64,000 nt of DNA. Origin: Acidobacteriota bacterium. GTDB lineage: Bacteria > Acidobacteriota > Blastocatellia > Pyrinomonadales > Pyrinomonadaceae. The notes beneath the pieces are model-generated. The model ran no database searches. It saw nothing but the letters and a program-made list of their open reading frames with translations, and had not been told where the DNA came from. Position numbers and translations under genes: made by a program. Positions 44,152-51,352 of this stretch are shown here, in pieces (the stretch's first letter is position 1; each line of letters starts with the position of its first letter). The stretch is from positions 1 to 64,000 of the forward strand of contig JAEWFC010000010.1 of assembly GCA_023389035.1 (NCBI GenBank), given 5' to 3'.

Positions 44152-44904
44152 ATGAAACTGTTCATTCTCACGGCGCTCATCCTTTTGGGATTGGCCATCA
44201 CACCGGCACAAGAAAAGACAATCACACAAAAAGAGTTCGACGACGCCTGGAAGACCGCTTATAGCAATGCATTGCGGGTTACGGAGAATCGCTCACGCCG
44301 AACTCGCAAGGAAGGCAGAAAAGGTTTCGACGGCGACGCCGCATCGATCAGCCACGCGGTCGAATTGCGCGAAACCGCCGTCGGTCCCGGCCTGACGCTC
44401 CGCGAAACCTTCCAACTCAGTGAGAACGGTTCCACCACAAAGAGCGTCACCATAGCACGTCCGGCCGTCGGCAAGGCCGGGTGGGACTACATCGCTCTCG
44501 ATGAAGCCACCGGACTGTGGAAACCCTCAGGCCGGCCGGTCTCGCCGATCCAGGGTTTCAAGTACGTCACCGTGCCGGGCGAACGCTCCGGGTCGGAAAA
44601 GGTCTTTTCTCGCAGCGACGTATTCAAGTTTATGGGCACTTCCACCGTGAATGGAAAGCCGGTAAAAATATACCTGCACAAGCACGTCCGCGATTTCACG
44701 CTTGAAGGAGGCGTCGGCTCGTACTACACGGAGATCAAGTACACGTTCGCCGAGGACGGCAGCTACTTCAAGGGAGAAAATTACACCATAAGAAAAGGTC
44801 CGAAAGATAGCGGATTCGCTTCGATCTCCGACGAGCTTGAAGCGGCCCCGAGCTTAAAGATCGATATGCCCGCCGTCAAAGCTCAGCCATCGCCGACAAA
44901 ATAG
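44152..44904 (+). CDS. Secreted protein of unknown function
   Basis: 250 aa with a signal peptide (MKLFILTALILLGLAITPAQ). The mature part is basic near the N-terminus (ENRSRRTRKEGRKG) and then beta-rich. No recognised motif; the YTEIKYTFAEDGSYFKGE segment resembles periplasmic stress proteins but only by pattern. It is the first plus-strand gene after the long minus-strand run. Single gene, with a 123-nt gap to the next. Confidence 0.7.
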   Translation: MKLFILTALILLGLAITPAQEKTITQKEFDDAWKTAYSNALRVTENRSRRTRKEGRKGFDGDAASISHAVELRETAVGPGLTLRETFQLSENGSTTKSVTIARPAVGKAGWDYIALDEATGLWKPSGRPVSPIQGFKYVTVPGERSGSEKVFSRSDVFKFMGTSTVNGKPVKIYLHKHVRDFTLEGGVGSYYTEIKYTFAEDGSYFKGENYTIRKGPKDSGFASISDELEAAPSLKIDMPAVKAQPSPTK

Positions 44905-45027
44905 CGGTAGCGTCGAGCGGCCTTCTGCCCATGCACTCCAGATCGATCTGCCGATCGGCCAAAGCTGCCGGTATGCACATGCGGTTTTGCCAAACTTCGG
45001 TTGGGGTTGCTGCATCATATTGTGTAA

Positions 45028-45993
45028 GTGAGCTTTAACTGGATAGATCTGTTGCTGGTGTTGGTGGTTGTGCTGTCGGCCGTCGGCGGCTGGCGGCGCG
45101 GCGTGATCATGGGATTTTTTGATCTGCTTCGCTGGATCGGCAGCTGGTTCTTGGCTCTCGTCTTTTATCAGCCTCTGTCGTCGGCACTGACCGCTGTGAC
45201 CACGCTTGAGGACATCTGGCGAAATCCGCTGGCGTTCATAATTATTCTTTTCGCGGTCAGCCTCGTTTTGCGAATGATCGAGGCAAAAGCGACCGAGCGC
45301 CTCCCGAAAGATATCCACGAACGCAACTGGGTCAGGGCCTTAGGCATTATTCCCGGGATCGTAAGCGGCGTGATCCTGGCCGCGATACTTGCTGCCTTGC
45401 TCTTTGCGATGCCCCTCTCGGACGGCATCAGCGAAGCTGCCCGCGAAAGCATTCTAGCCAACCGGCTCGCCGAACAGACGGAAGATCTCGAGGCCGCATT
45501 GGTCCCGGTCTTCGACCCCGCCGTGCGACGTTCCCTCAACCGGCTGACGACCGTAGAGCCCGGCACCACCGAAATCGTCGAGCTGCCGTTCACCGTCACC
45601 GAGATGCAGCCGATGCCGTCGCTCGAGGCTGAAATGCTTGACCTGATCAATCAGGAACGCACATCACGCGGCCTGAACGCCCTGGAGCCCGACCCCGAAA
45701 TGCGTGAGGTTGCGATAAAGCATTCCGTCGATATGTTTGAGCGGCGATACTTTTCGCATGTCACGCCCGACGGCAAAGATCCCTTCGACCGCATGCGTGA
45801 TATGGACGTCCGATTCCGTACCGCGGGCGAAAACCTAGCTCTCGCACCGACCCTGCAGATCGCACATACCGGGTTGATGAATTCGCCCGGCCATCGTGCG
45901 AACATACTCCGCCCGCAGTTCGGCCGCGTCGGTATCGGGATAGTCCGCGGCGGCCGACACGGCCTGATGGTCACTCAGAAATTCAGAAATTAG
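45028..45993 (+). CDS. CvpA-CAP fusion membrane protein
   Basis: 321 aa starting at GTG 45,028. Residues 1-170 are a CvpA-type four-helix membrane domain (SFNWIDLLLVLVVVLSAVGGWRRGVIMGFFDLLRWIGSW). Residues ~200-320 are an SCP/CAP (CRISP/PR-1) extracytoplasmic domain: LINQERTSRGLNALEPDPEMREVAIKHSVDM, YFSHVTPDGKDPFDRM, GENLALAP, MNSPGHRANILRP. The conserved His/Glu residues of the CAP cavity are present (KHS, GEN, GHR). CvpA-type proteins are inner-membrane proteins tied to envelope function. Here the CAP domain would be displayed in the periplasm. Function unknown. Confidence 0.88.
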   Translation: MSFNWIDLLLVLVVVLSAVGGWRRGVIMGFFDLLRWIGSWFLALVFYQPLSSALTAVTTLEDIWRNPLAFIIILFAVSLVLRMIEAKATERLPKDIHERNWVRALGIIPGIVSGVILAAILAALLFAMPLSDGISEAARESILANRLAEQTEDLEAALVPVFDPAVRRSLNRLTTVEPGTTEIVELPFTVTEMQPMPSLEAEMLDLINQERTSRGLNALEPDPEMREVAIKHSVDMFERRYFSHVTPDGKDPFDRMRDMDVRFRTAGENLALAPTLQIAHTGLMNSPGHRANILRPQFGRVGIGIVRGGRHGLMVTQKFRN

Positions 45994-46233
45994 CTACCGG
46001 ATCGTGTTCGTCTGAAACACTACGTCCGGCGGAAATGTCGGTATCGGTTCCGGAGGCGTCGGGAACGGCTCCGGGCTCGGGTCGATGACCGGCTCAGAAT
46101 CCGGCACCGGCGGATCGCTCACCGGATACGGCTTGGGATCAGGCGAGATGTCCGGGTTATGCGGATCAGGCGTGTGCTCCGGTTCCTGCTGATTAAGCGT
46201 GATCGCTGCTAATGTTTCGTGATCTAAATTCAT
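45994..46233 (-). CDS. Small proline-rich protein
   Basis: 79 aa, starting at an ATG (46,233) that follows GGGTGGG at reasonable spacing. After a short N-terminal segment (MNLDHETLAAITLNQQEP) the rest is Pro/Asp/Glu-rich with repeated P-x-P and D-P units. No hydrophobic helix. It faces the PfpI gene on the other strand. A real small gene is plausible from the ribosome-binding site, but there is no family support. Confidence 0.45.
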   Translation of the reverse strand: MNLDHETLAAITLNQQEPEHTPDPHNPDISPDPKPYPVSDPPVPDSEPVIDPSPEPFPTPPEPIPTFPPDVVFQTNTIR

Positions 46234-46392
46234 AATAAAACCCACCCTTTGTTCGTCACCGTCGAACTCTGCAAGATACATACCATTCCTGCGGCCCGCG
46301 TAAATACGGCACGTTTCTTGCCACTATTAATTATTCCGGCCCACAAATGCAATATTTCGATACACGACATTTCGGAGGCAGTAAGAACAATT

Positions 46393-46962
46393 ATGGGAAA
46401 ATTAAATAATAAGAAGGTAGCGATATTGGTAGCCGACGGTTTCGAGCAGATAGAGCTCACCGACCCGCGAAAGGCTCTCGAACAGGAAGGCGCGACCGCA
46501 CAGATCGTCTCGCCCGTAGATGGCGAGGTCGAGGGCTGGAACCACTTCGATAAGGGCGATAAATTCCCCGTCGATGTAAAACTCAACGATGCGAACGCCG
46601 CGGATTTTGACGCGCTTTTGCTGCCCGGCGGCGTGGCAAATCCCGACCAGCTGCGTATGAACGACACGGCGGTAAGCTTTATCAAGTCGTTCTTTGACGC
46701 CGGAAAACCGGTCGCCGTCATCTGTCACGGGCCGTGGCCGCTGATCGACGCCGGCGTCGTCAAGGGCCGCAAGATCACCTCGTGGCCGTCAGTTAAACAG
46801 GACCTGATCAATGCCGGTGCGGATTGGTCAGATGAAGAAGTGATAGTCGATCAGGGACTGGTCTCGAGCCGAAAGCCCGAAGACATTCCCGCTTTCAATA
46901 AAAAGATGATCGAAGAATTTGCCGAGGGCACCCACAGCGGCCAGAAAGCCGCAACGAACTAA
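46393..46962 (+). CDS. PfpI/DJ-1 family protein
   Basis: 189 aa from the ATG at 46,393 (MGKLNNKKVAILVADGFEQIEL); the longer frame upstream is not conserved. Class I glutamine-amidotransferase-like fold with the nucleophile-elbow Cys in AVICHGPWPLIDAGVVKGR and the Glu in FEQIEL. This is the PfpI/YhbO subgroup, reported as a deglycase or stress protease, cytoplasmic. Convergent with the phage island across a strong terminator. Confidence 0.93.
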   Translation: MGKLNNKKVAILVADGFEQIELTDPRKALEQEGATAQIVSPVDGEVEGWNHFDKGDKFPVDVKLNDANAADFDALLLPGGVANPDQLRMNDTAVSFIKSFFDAGKPVAVICHGPWPLIDAGVVKGRKITSWPSVKQDLINAGADWSDEEVIVDQGLVSSRKPEDIPAFNKKMIEEFAEGTHSGQKAATN

Positions 46963-46978
46963 TTTCCCCCCACAAGCA

Positions 46979-47020
46979 AAAAAGGGCCGCGATCAGTTAT
47001 GGTCGCGGCCCTTTGCTTTT
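46979..47020. terminator. Bidirectional intrinsic terminator
   Basis: A 12-bp stem AAAGGGCCGCGA/TCGCGGCCCTTT with a 10-nt loop, T-rich on both sides, lies between the convergent PfpI gene and the phage minus-strand cluster. It is a good left boundary for the phage island. Confidence 0.88.
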
Positions 47021-47031
47021 ATCCGATCGGT

Positions 47032-47352
47032 CTAAACCCTGACCGACGCCGTTGCTTTCGCGGTGTAAACCCGCGACATCTTGAGACAGTTCTCAAACAC
47101 CCGCGAGGTCACGATGCCGGATTCCGGCGGGTCGACCGCTGTTAGGTCAGACGCCCTCGCGGCCTTGATCAGCCAGGCGGTCGCGGCCGCGCGGTTCAGG
47201 TCGTAGGTCGGCACCCACGTATCGGTCTGCGGCGAACTGCCGTTTTCATCGGCCACGGCCGCCGCGTCCAGCAGGGCCTCGACCTCGGTCTCAGTCAATA
47301 CGGGAGTCGCTTCCCACGCCGCCATCAATTTCAATTTTTTTATCGGTGTCAT
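47032..47352 (-). CDS. Small phage head-type protein, possible connector
   Basis: 106 aa, soluble, Ala-rich, with a helical N-terminus and central TDTWVPTYDLNRAAATAWLIKAAR. It follows the coat protein gene on the same strand, the place where small connector or head-completion proteins usually lie, and the helical pattern fits that class. No specific family is recognised; the assignment is by context. The end lies directly beside the bidirectional terminator. Confidence 0.55.
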   Translation of the reverse strand: MTPIKKLKLMAAWEATPVLTETEVEALLDAAAVADENGSSPQTDTWVPTYDLNRAAATAWLIKAARASDLTAVDPPESGIVTSRVFENCLKMSRVYTAKATASVRV

Positions 47353-47410
47353 TTCTTTTCCTTCCTAATTTTTCTCGATGTACTTTTTCCACAATGCAGT
47401 TCCATCAGCG

Positions 47411-47456
47411 AACGGTGAACAGCGACCACTCACCGTTCACCGTTCACCACTCACCA
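47411..47456. repeat. Hairpin with heptad TCACCGT repeats
   Basis: AACGGTGAAC (47,411-47,420) and GTTCACCGTT (47,435-47,444) form a perfect 10-bp stem. The right arm sits in a degenerate period-7 run of TCACCGT/TCACCAC/TCACCAT. It fills the gap between the coat gene and the small connector-type gene. Confidence 0.55.
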
Positions 47457-47460
47457 TTAA

Positions 47461-48309
47461 CTACTCTTTATCCGCCACGATCATCGCGAGCGACGTCGGC
47501 CTGACGACCTTTGCCCCGTAAACGTGAAGGCCCTTGACCGCATCGCCAAAGCGTTTCTCAGGCTTGTAGGTCTGAACGTCCAGCACCTGCTCGACGTACG
47601 ACGTCGCCGTTGCGTGTCCCGCGATCAGCTTGAAGGCGGCACCGGCCGTGTTCGGAACGTTGTTCGATTTCAGGATCGCAAAGCCCGCAGCCTCGCCGAC
47701 CTCGCCGTTCCTGAGGGCATCGTTCGAACGCGGCGTACCTGCCTTGATGAATCGCTCGTCCTTCAGCAGCAGGCCGTGAAACCACGCCGGCACGATGACG
47801 AAACGCCCTTCGATCGGCGTGTCCGATTCATCGAGCATCACGCTCAGATCGACGAGGTGCTCATACGCGTCGTCCTTTGTCGGGACGATCGGTGTACCGT
47901 CGCCGATGATGTTGCCGGACGTCACCGCGTCTGCCATTACGTCAGCGAGAAATGTGTCCGCGTGATCGCGAAGCTGCCACGCCGCACGCCGCATCGCCTC
48001 GTCCAGCACGTTTACGTTTTGCTGCGCACGGTCGATGCTGTCGACGTAAAAGTTGAAGTATTTCTGCTGATCGATCAGCAGCGTCAGCGTCGTGTCGCTG
48101 AGCGTCGCAGGCTCATTGACGTCGGTATTCTTGATGTAATCGCCGACCGTGATGTCGCCGATCGACGCGATCTTTACCGTGTTCCCTTTTGAGCTGATGT
48201 CGCCCTCGTAGTCGCGATTGACCACGCGCTCCTGGCCATAGACCAGGGTCTTTTCCAATGCCGTGAGCAGCCGTGCTGCCCAAACCGTAGGTATAAAACT
48301 TAATGCCAT
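47461..48309 (-). CDS. Phage major coat protein, P22 gp5-like
   Basis: 282 aa. N-terminal SFIPTVWAARLLTALEKTLVYGQERVVNRDYEGDI and SKGNTVKIASIGDITVGDY followed by a C-terminal strand VYGAKVVRPTSLAMIV match the P22-type coat fold (HK97 fold) that reads as 'capsid protein' in many actinobacterial and acidobacterial phages. It would build the capsid shell. The gene before it on the strand is the scaffold, the usual order scaffold-coat. The protein looks full length and undamaged. Confidence 0.8.
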   Translation of the reverse strand: MALSFIPTVWAARLLTALEKTLVYGQERVVNRDYEGDISSKGNTVKIASIGDITVGDYIKNTDVNEPATLSDTTLTLLIDQQKYFNFYVDSIDRAQQNVNVLDEAMRRAAWQLRDHADTFLADVMADAVTSGNIIGDGTPIVPTKDDAYEHLVDLSVMLDESDTPIEGRFVIVPAWFHGLLLKDERFIKAGTPRSNDALRNGEVGEAAGFAILKSNNVPNTAGAAFKLIAGHATATSYVEQVLDVQTYKPEKRFGDAVKGLHVYGAKVVRPTSLAMIVADKE

Positions 48310-48354
48310 TTTCTTTTTGCTGTTTCCTCTTTAGTTCTTAGTTGAATTTCCTAG

Positions 48355-48801
48355 TTACTGTTCGCCGGCCAGCACCGCCCTGACCTCTGCCCAATCAAGC
48401 TTCGCGATCTCTGACGGTTTCATTCGCGAAAGCATGTCAGCGGTCAGCTGGCGGTGGCGTGCACCTGATCCCGCTCCGGCGTCGATCGACGCGGTCGGCC
48501 TCTGGACCCGAAACTGCTCGGGGAATTTCGCCCTAAGCTTTGCGGCGAGCGCCGCGGCGTTTATCAGTTCTCCTTCGCTGCCAAATTCCAGCTCGCCGGT
48601 CACCACTTCAAATAGCAGCTCGGGTGAGCGTGCACCGGCACGCTCGAGCTCCCTCTTCATCGATTCGCGTGCTCCGCGTAGCCTCGCGGCGGCCTTTAAT
48701 TCCTCGTTCTCACGCCGGAGCTCATCGAGCCCGGCACTGCTTTCGGGCGGTGGCGGCGTTTCGGCCGTCTGCCCTGCGTCGTCTTGTTTTTGCTCTGTCA
48801 T
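48355..48801 (-). CDS. Phage scaffolding protein
   Basis: 148 aa: a Pro/Glu-rich disordered N-terminus, a coiled-coil (LDELRRENEELKAAARLRGARESMKRELERAG), a LLFEVVTGELEF helix and a C-terminal basic stretch ending in LTADMLSRMKPSEIAKLDWAEVRAVL, the coat-binding tail seen in many phage scaffold proteins. It precedes the coat gene by 45 nt on the same strand. Removed during head assembly in related systems. Confidence 0.75.
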   Translation of the reverse strand: MTEQKQDDAGQTAETPPPPESSAGLDELRRENEELKAAARLRGARESMKRELERAGARSPELLFEVVTGELEFGSEGELINAAALAAKLRAKFPEQFRVQRPTASIDAGAGSGARHRQLTADMLSRMKPSEIAKLDWAEVRAVLAGEQ

Positions 48802-48848
48802 ACAGCGGCGAGATTAGCCGAGACACGGCGCACACCGGTACGGTAAAT

Positions 48849-48893
48849 TGCGCGATCTGCGCGATATGCATGACTTGCGCGATCTGCAAGGTT
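48849..48893 (+). repeat. Period-9 repeat array, five units
   Basis: Five 9-bp units beginning TGC: tgcgcgatc, tgcgcgata, tgcatgact, tgcgcgatc, tgcaaggtt, ending at the stop of the small gene 48,893-49,105. The array at 49,146-49,203 is similar on the opposite strand, so the two are inverted around that gene. Confidence 0.65.
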
Positions 48894-49105
48894 CACCGCG
48901 GGTTCTCCGCCCATTTCCAGAACGAATCCTCATAGACCAGCCAGCCGTGGCGCGTCGCGGAGCGGCCCGCGGTCTCAAATATTCCTTCCTCGCACATCTT
49001 TATCAGCGTGTTTCTCGCAGGCGGCGGAACGATGATCCTGTGCTTGCGTATCAGGCGTTCGACCTCGCCGAGCCTGATCCTGGTTCGTATTTTCTTGTCT
49101 AACAT
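48893..49105 (-). CDS. Small DNA-binding-type protein of the phage island
   Basis: 70 aa: MLDKKIRTRIRLGEVERLIRKHRIIVPPPARNTLIKMCEEGIFETAG then WLVYEDSFWKWAENPR. The pattern, a helix pair followed by a beta wing with the sequence 'RNTLIKMCEEGIFET..R...GWLVYEDSFWKW', looks like a short winged-helix/excisionase or MerR-like reader. It is flanked by inverted period-9 arrays. It is the first gene of the minus-strand arm before the scaffold. No family is assigned with certainty. Confidence 0.6.
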   Translation of the reverse strand: MLDKKIRTRIRLGEVERLIRKHRIIVPPPARNTLIKMCEEGIFETAGRSATRHGWLVYEDSFWKWAENPR

Positions 49106-49145
49106 CCGTTATATCTCCTCATTTCAACATTTAGGCCCGAAAGCT

Positions 49146-49203
49146 TGCATATCGTGCAAAGCGTGCAATTTATGCATATCGCTCATCTCTCGCATTTCAC
49201 GAT
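49146..49203 (+). repeat. Period-9 repeat array, six degenerate units
   Basis: Units tgcatatcg, tgcaaagcg, tgcaattta, tgcatatcg, ctcatctct, cgcatttca at 9-bp spacing, in the gap between the small gene and the muralytic gene. On the reverse complement the array at 48,849-48,893 reads with gca-tatcgc-gca units that match this one. Confidence 0.65.
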
Positions 49204-49277
49204 AGTTTTTGCTCTCCACTGCCATTTATTCTCGAACTGACCGGGCGGCGTTCCCATTGCCCAATGGCCTGATCTAC

Positions 49278-49325
49278 TTGGATCGTCTTGTCCATACGTT
49301 GGATACTAACAAACATATGTATCCA
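49278..49325 (+). promoter_or_regulatory. Predicted promoter and dyad operator of the plus-strand phage arm
   Basis: TTGGAT (49,278-49,283), an 18-bp spacer and GATACT (49,302-49,307) form a weak -35/-10 pair. The perfect dyad TGGATAC-N12-GTATCCA (49,300-49,325) covers the -10 and predicted start site, so a bound repressor would block transcription of the lysis-portal genes. Confidence 0.4.
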
Positions 49326-49346
49326 TCGCAAGACAAAATTTCACGG

Positions 49347-50468
49347 ATGAAACAAAATATGAATAGAATTTTCGATGAACAAATAAAACGCAGGGTGCGG
49401 GCGATCGTCCGCACTTTTGAGACTGGTAAACCGCTCGGCGATTACGCCGCGTTTGCCGTGCTGGCCGATGGAGCAGGTGTTTCCTACGGCATCAGTCAGT
49501 TCACGCACCGCTCGGGTTCGCTCCGTGCGGTCATTGATGAATATCTGCGGCGTGGCGGCGTGGTCGGACGCCGCGTGATCATCGAGCGGTACGCACTGCT
49601 CCGCGAAAGGTCACCGCTCGCCTATCGCCGCCTCGCATCAGACGTTCAGTTTCGCAACGCCCTGCGTGCGGCTGCCGTCACCGGCGAAATGCGGGCCGCA
49701 CAGGACCACATCGCCGAAGAGCTGTATCTGCAGCCGGCGATCGACGCGTGTGCGGGTTCCGGATTCGTACTGCCGCTCTCGCTTGCGGTCATTTACGATT
49801 CGCTGACGCATGGCAGCTATGAAGCGATCCGCGACCGAGTTCGCCTCGACCGCCGACATTATGCGTCACCGCTCGAATTTGAAAAGGCGTGGATCACGTC
49901 CTACGTCCGAACGCGCGACGGCTGGCTCGCATCGATCCCGCGGCTTCGTTCCACACGCTATCGCACGCGGTTCTTCCTTGATCAGATACAGGCAGGCCGC
50001 TGGGAGCTCGAACTCCCGCTGGTCGCTCACGGCGTATGGCTCACGCCCGAGCTTTTGGGTGGTGACGCAAAAGCGGTGACGCAAGATTCCGTGGTGACGC
50101 GGCCGCTGTCTTTCGCACGGGTCGGCCACCCGCGGCCGAATGCGGTGCCGCAGAAAAACGTGGTGACGCTCAACGATGTCGAATCGCGTATAGGCCGAGC
50201 AGTCGATACCTTCGACCGCATCGACCGAATGGCAATGGCCGTGGTGACGCGCACCGATCGTGCGAAATCGCTTTGGACCGCCGTGGTGGGGACGCTGTTT
50301 CAGACCGCGTGGGCGCTGATCGGTTTTGCGGCCGGCCTGCCCGCCGAGGTCTGGTTCTTTGCGGCCGGCGTCGCCGCGGCACTCACGCTGATGTATCTCT
50401 ACCGGCAGATCACGCTAGGCCGGCTTCGCGAACTGAACATCCTCAAACTGGGGGAACAAGAAATATGA
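49347..50468 (+). CDS. GH46-like muralytic enzyme with C-terminal membrane anchor
   Basis: 373 aa from the ATG at 49,347; an ATG at 49,317 lies inside the dyad and is the alternative. The N-terminal region has the glycoside-hydrolase family 46 (chitosanase-like) pair: Glu25 in VRTFETGKPLGDYAAF and Asp41 in LADGAGVSYGISQFTHRSGSLRAVIDEYL, the catalytic arrangement of that family. Phage proteins of this type cut the peptidoglycan glycan chain. The C-terminal 70 residues have two transmembrane helices (VVGTLFQTAWALIGFAAGL; FFAAGVAAALTLMYLYR), which most soluble endolysins lack. Its TGA overlaps the next start by ATGA. Confidence 0.7.
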   Translation: MKQNMNRIFDEQIKRRVRAIVRTFETGKPLGDYAAFAVLADGAGVSYGISQFTHRSGSLRAVIDEYLRRGGVVGRRVIIERYALLRERSPLAYRRLASDVQFRNALRAAAVTGEMRAAQDHIAEELYLQPAIDACAGSGFVLPLSLAVIYDSLTHGSYEAIRDRVRLDRRHYASPLEFEKAWITSYVRTRDGWLASIPRLRSTRYRTRFFLDQIQAGRWELELPLVAHGVWLTPELLGGDAKAVTQDSVVTRPLSFARVGHPRPNAVPQKNVVTLNDVESRIGRAVDTFDRIDRMAMAVVTRTDRAKSLWTAVVGTLFQTAWALIGFAAGLPAEVWFFAAGVAAALTLMYLYRQITLGRLRELNILKLGEQEI

Positions 50469-50671
50469 ACGACCTCAAGAACATTTTGCTCGCATACGTA
50501 TCTGCGGTGACGTCGGTCTTTGCTGCCGTCGAGACCCGCACGCTGATCACCATCGTTTCTGCCATCGTGCTTCCGATACTTTTTTTCGCGGCCGGTAAGA
50601 CCATCGACGTGGTGCTGCAGATCCATCTGCATCGCCGTCGCGACCGTGGTGACGCAAAGGAGGAGCGATGA
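50465..50671 (+). CDS. Candidate holin
   Basis: 68 aa, ATGA-coupled to the muralytic gene. One or two transmembrane segments (LLAYVSAVTSVFAAVE; LITIVSAIVLPILFFAAGKTI) followed by a highly charged C-terminus (HLHRRRDRGDAKEER). Size, topology and position between a muralytic gene and a spanin-like gene fit a holin, which would open the inner membrane. No family match is claimed. Confidence 0.6.
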   Translation: MNDLKNILLAYVSAVTSVFAAVETRTLITIVSAIVLPILFFAAGKTIDVVLQIHLHRRRDRGDAKEER

Positions 50672-50997
50672 CCGCATTGCAATGGAAATTGATAGCCGGG
50701 GCAGCGATCGTGCTGGCCTCGGCGATGTTGGTGACGGCGGTCCGCTCGCACTTTCGCATCGTCCGGCTGGAGACGAACGCTGCCCGTTCGATCACGGCAG
50801 CACAAGATGCAGACCGCCGCTCTCGCGAACTCGAAACCGAAACATACATATATAAGGAGAAGGCCGCCCGGCTCGAGATGGAACTCGCCGCCCAACGGGC
50901 ACGTGCCGAAAAACAAGATGAAGAACTTAAGAAACTGTCTGCTGATACCGATGCTGCTCGCCGTGAGCTTCAGCGTCACCGCGGCCGCACAAACTAA
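50668..50997 (+). CDS. Rz-like inner-membrane spanin candidate
   Basis: 109 aa: a single N-terminal transmembrane helix (LIAGAAIVLASAMLVTAV) followed by a long alpha-helical, heptad-like stretch (residues 35-100, e.g. RLEMELAAQRARAEKQDEELKKLS), the Rz topology. ATGA-coupled to the holin candidate. In Gram-negative phages Rz links inner and outer membranes in the last step of lysis. Its 3' end is overlapped in another frame by the next gene. Confidence 0.65.
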   Translation: MTALQWKLIAGAAIVLASAMLVTAVRSHFRIVRLETNAARSITAAQDADRRSRELETETYIYKEKAARLEMELAAQRARAEKQDEELKKLSADTDAARRELQRHRGRTN

Positions 50998-51343
50998 TGT
51001 TGGTGCGACGCCCTCAGGCATTCCCGCTGGTGACGCAAAAGAGCTTGAGCTTTCACGCCGGCTGATCGACGCACTCGAATTGGAGAACGCCGCTCTCAAG
51101 ACACGGCTCGCGACCGAGTTGGAGACGACACGCGTTCTGACCGAGCTAAACGAGGCACGAAAGTCAGAGACCGATGCACTGCGTCACGCACTTGCGGCAA
51201 AGAACGAGACCATCGCGGCCAAAGATTCCGCGATCGCCGCACAGGACCGTCTGATCGGCGAGCTAAAACAGAAACGCGTCTCGATCTGGAAACGGATCGG
51301 CGACATCGCAATTGGTGCCGCGGTCGGTGCCATCATTCGCTAA
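50918..51343 (+). CDS. Exported coiled-coil protein overlapping the Rz-like gene
   Basis: 141 aa from the ATG at 50,918 (MKNLRNCLLIPML), in a different frame from the Rz-like gene and overlapping its last 80 nt. A signal peptide (LLIPMLLAVSFSVTAAAQ) precedes a coiled-coil (ELSRRLIDALELENAALKTRLATELE) and a short C-terminal hydrophobic segment (IGDIAIGAAVGAIIR). Rz/Rz1 pairs often overlap like this, but Rz1 proteins are short lipoproteins and this one lacks a lipobox, so it is an unusual partner. It is followed by the portal gene after 9 nt with AAGGAG. Confidence 0.55.
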   Translation: MKNLRNCLLIPMLLAVSFSVTAAAQTNVGATPSGIPAGDAKELELSRRLIDALELENAALKTRLATELETTRVLTELNEARKSETDALRHALAAKNETIAAKDSAIAAQDRLIGELKQKRVSIWKRIGDIAIGAAVGAIIR

Positions 51344-51352
51344 GGAGAAATA

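Noticed and set aside
44854..45318. A 154-codon minus-strand open frame over the CvpA gene
   Set aside because: Overlaps the conserved CvpA helices on the other strand and has no start signal.
48849..49203. Repeat arrays as a CRISPR
   Set aside because: The units are 9 bp with no spacers of 25-40 bp and no cas genes are nearby.
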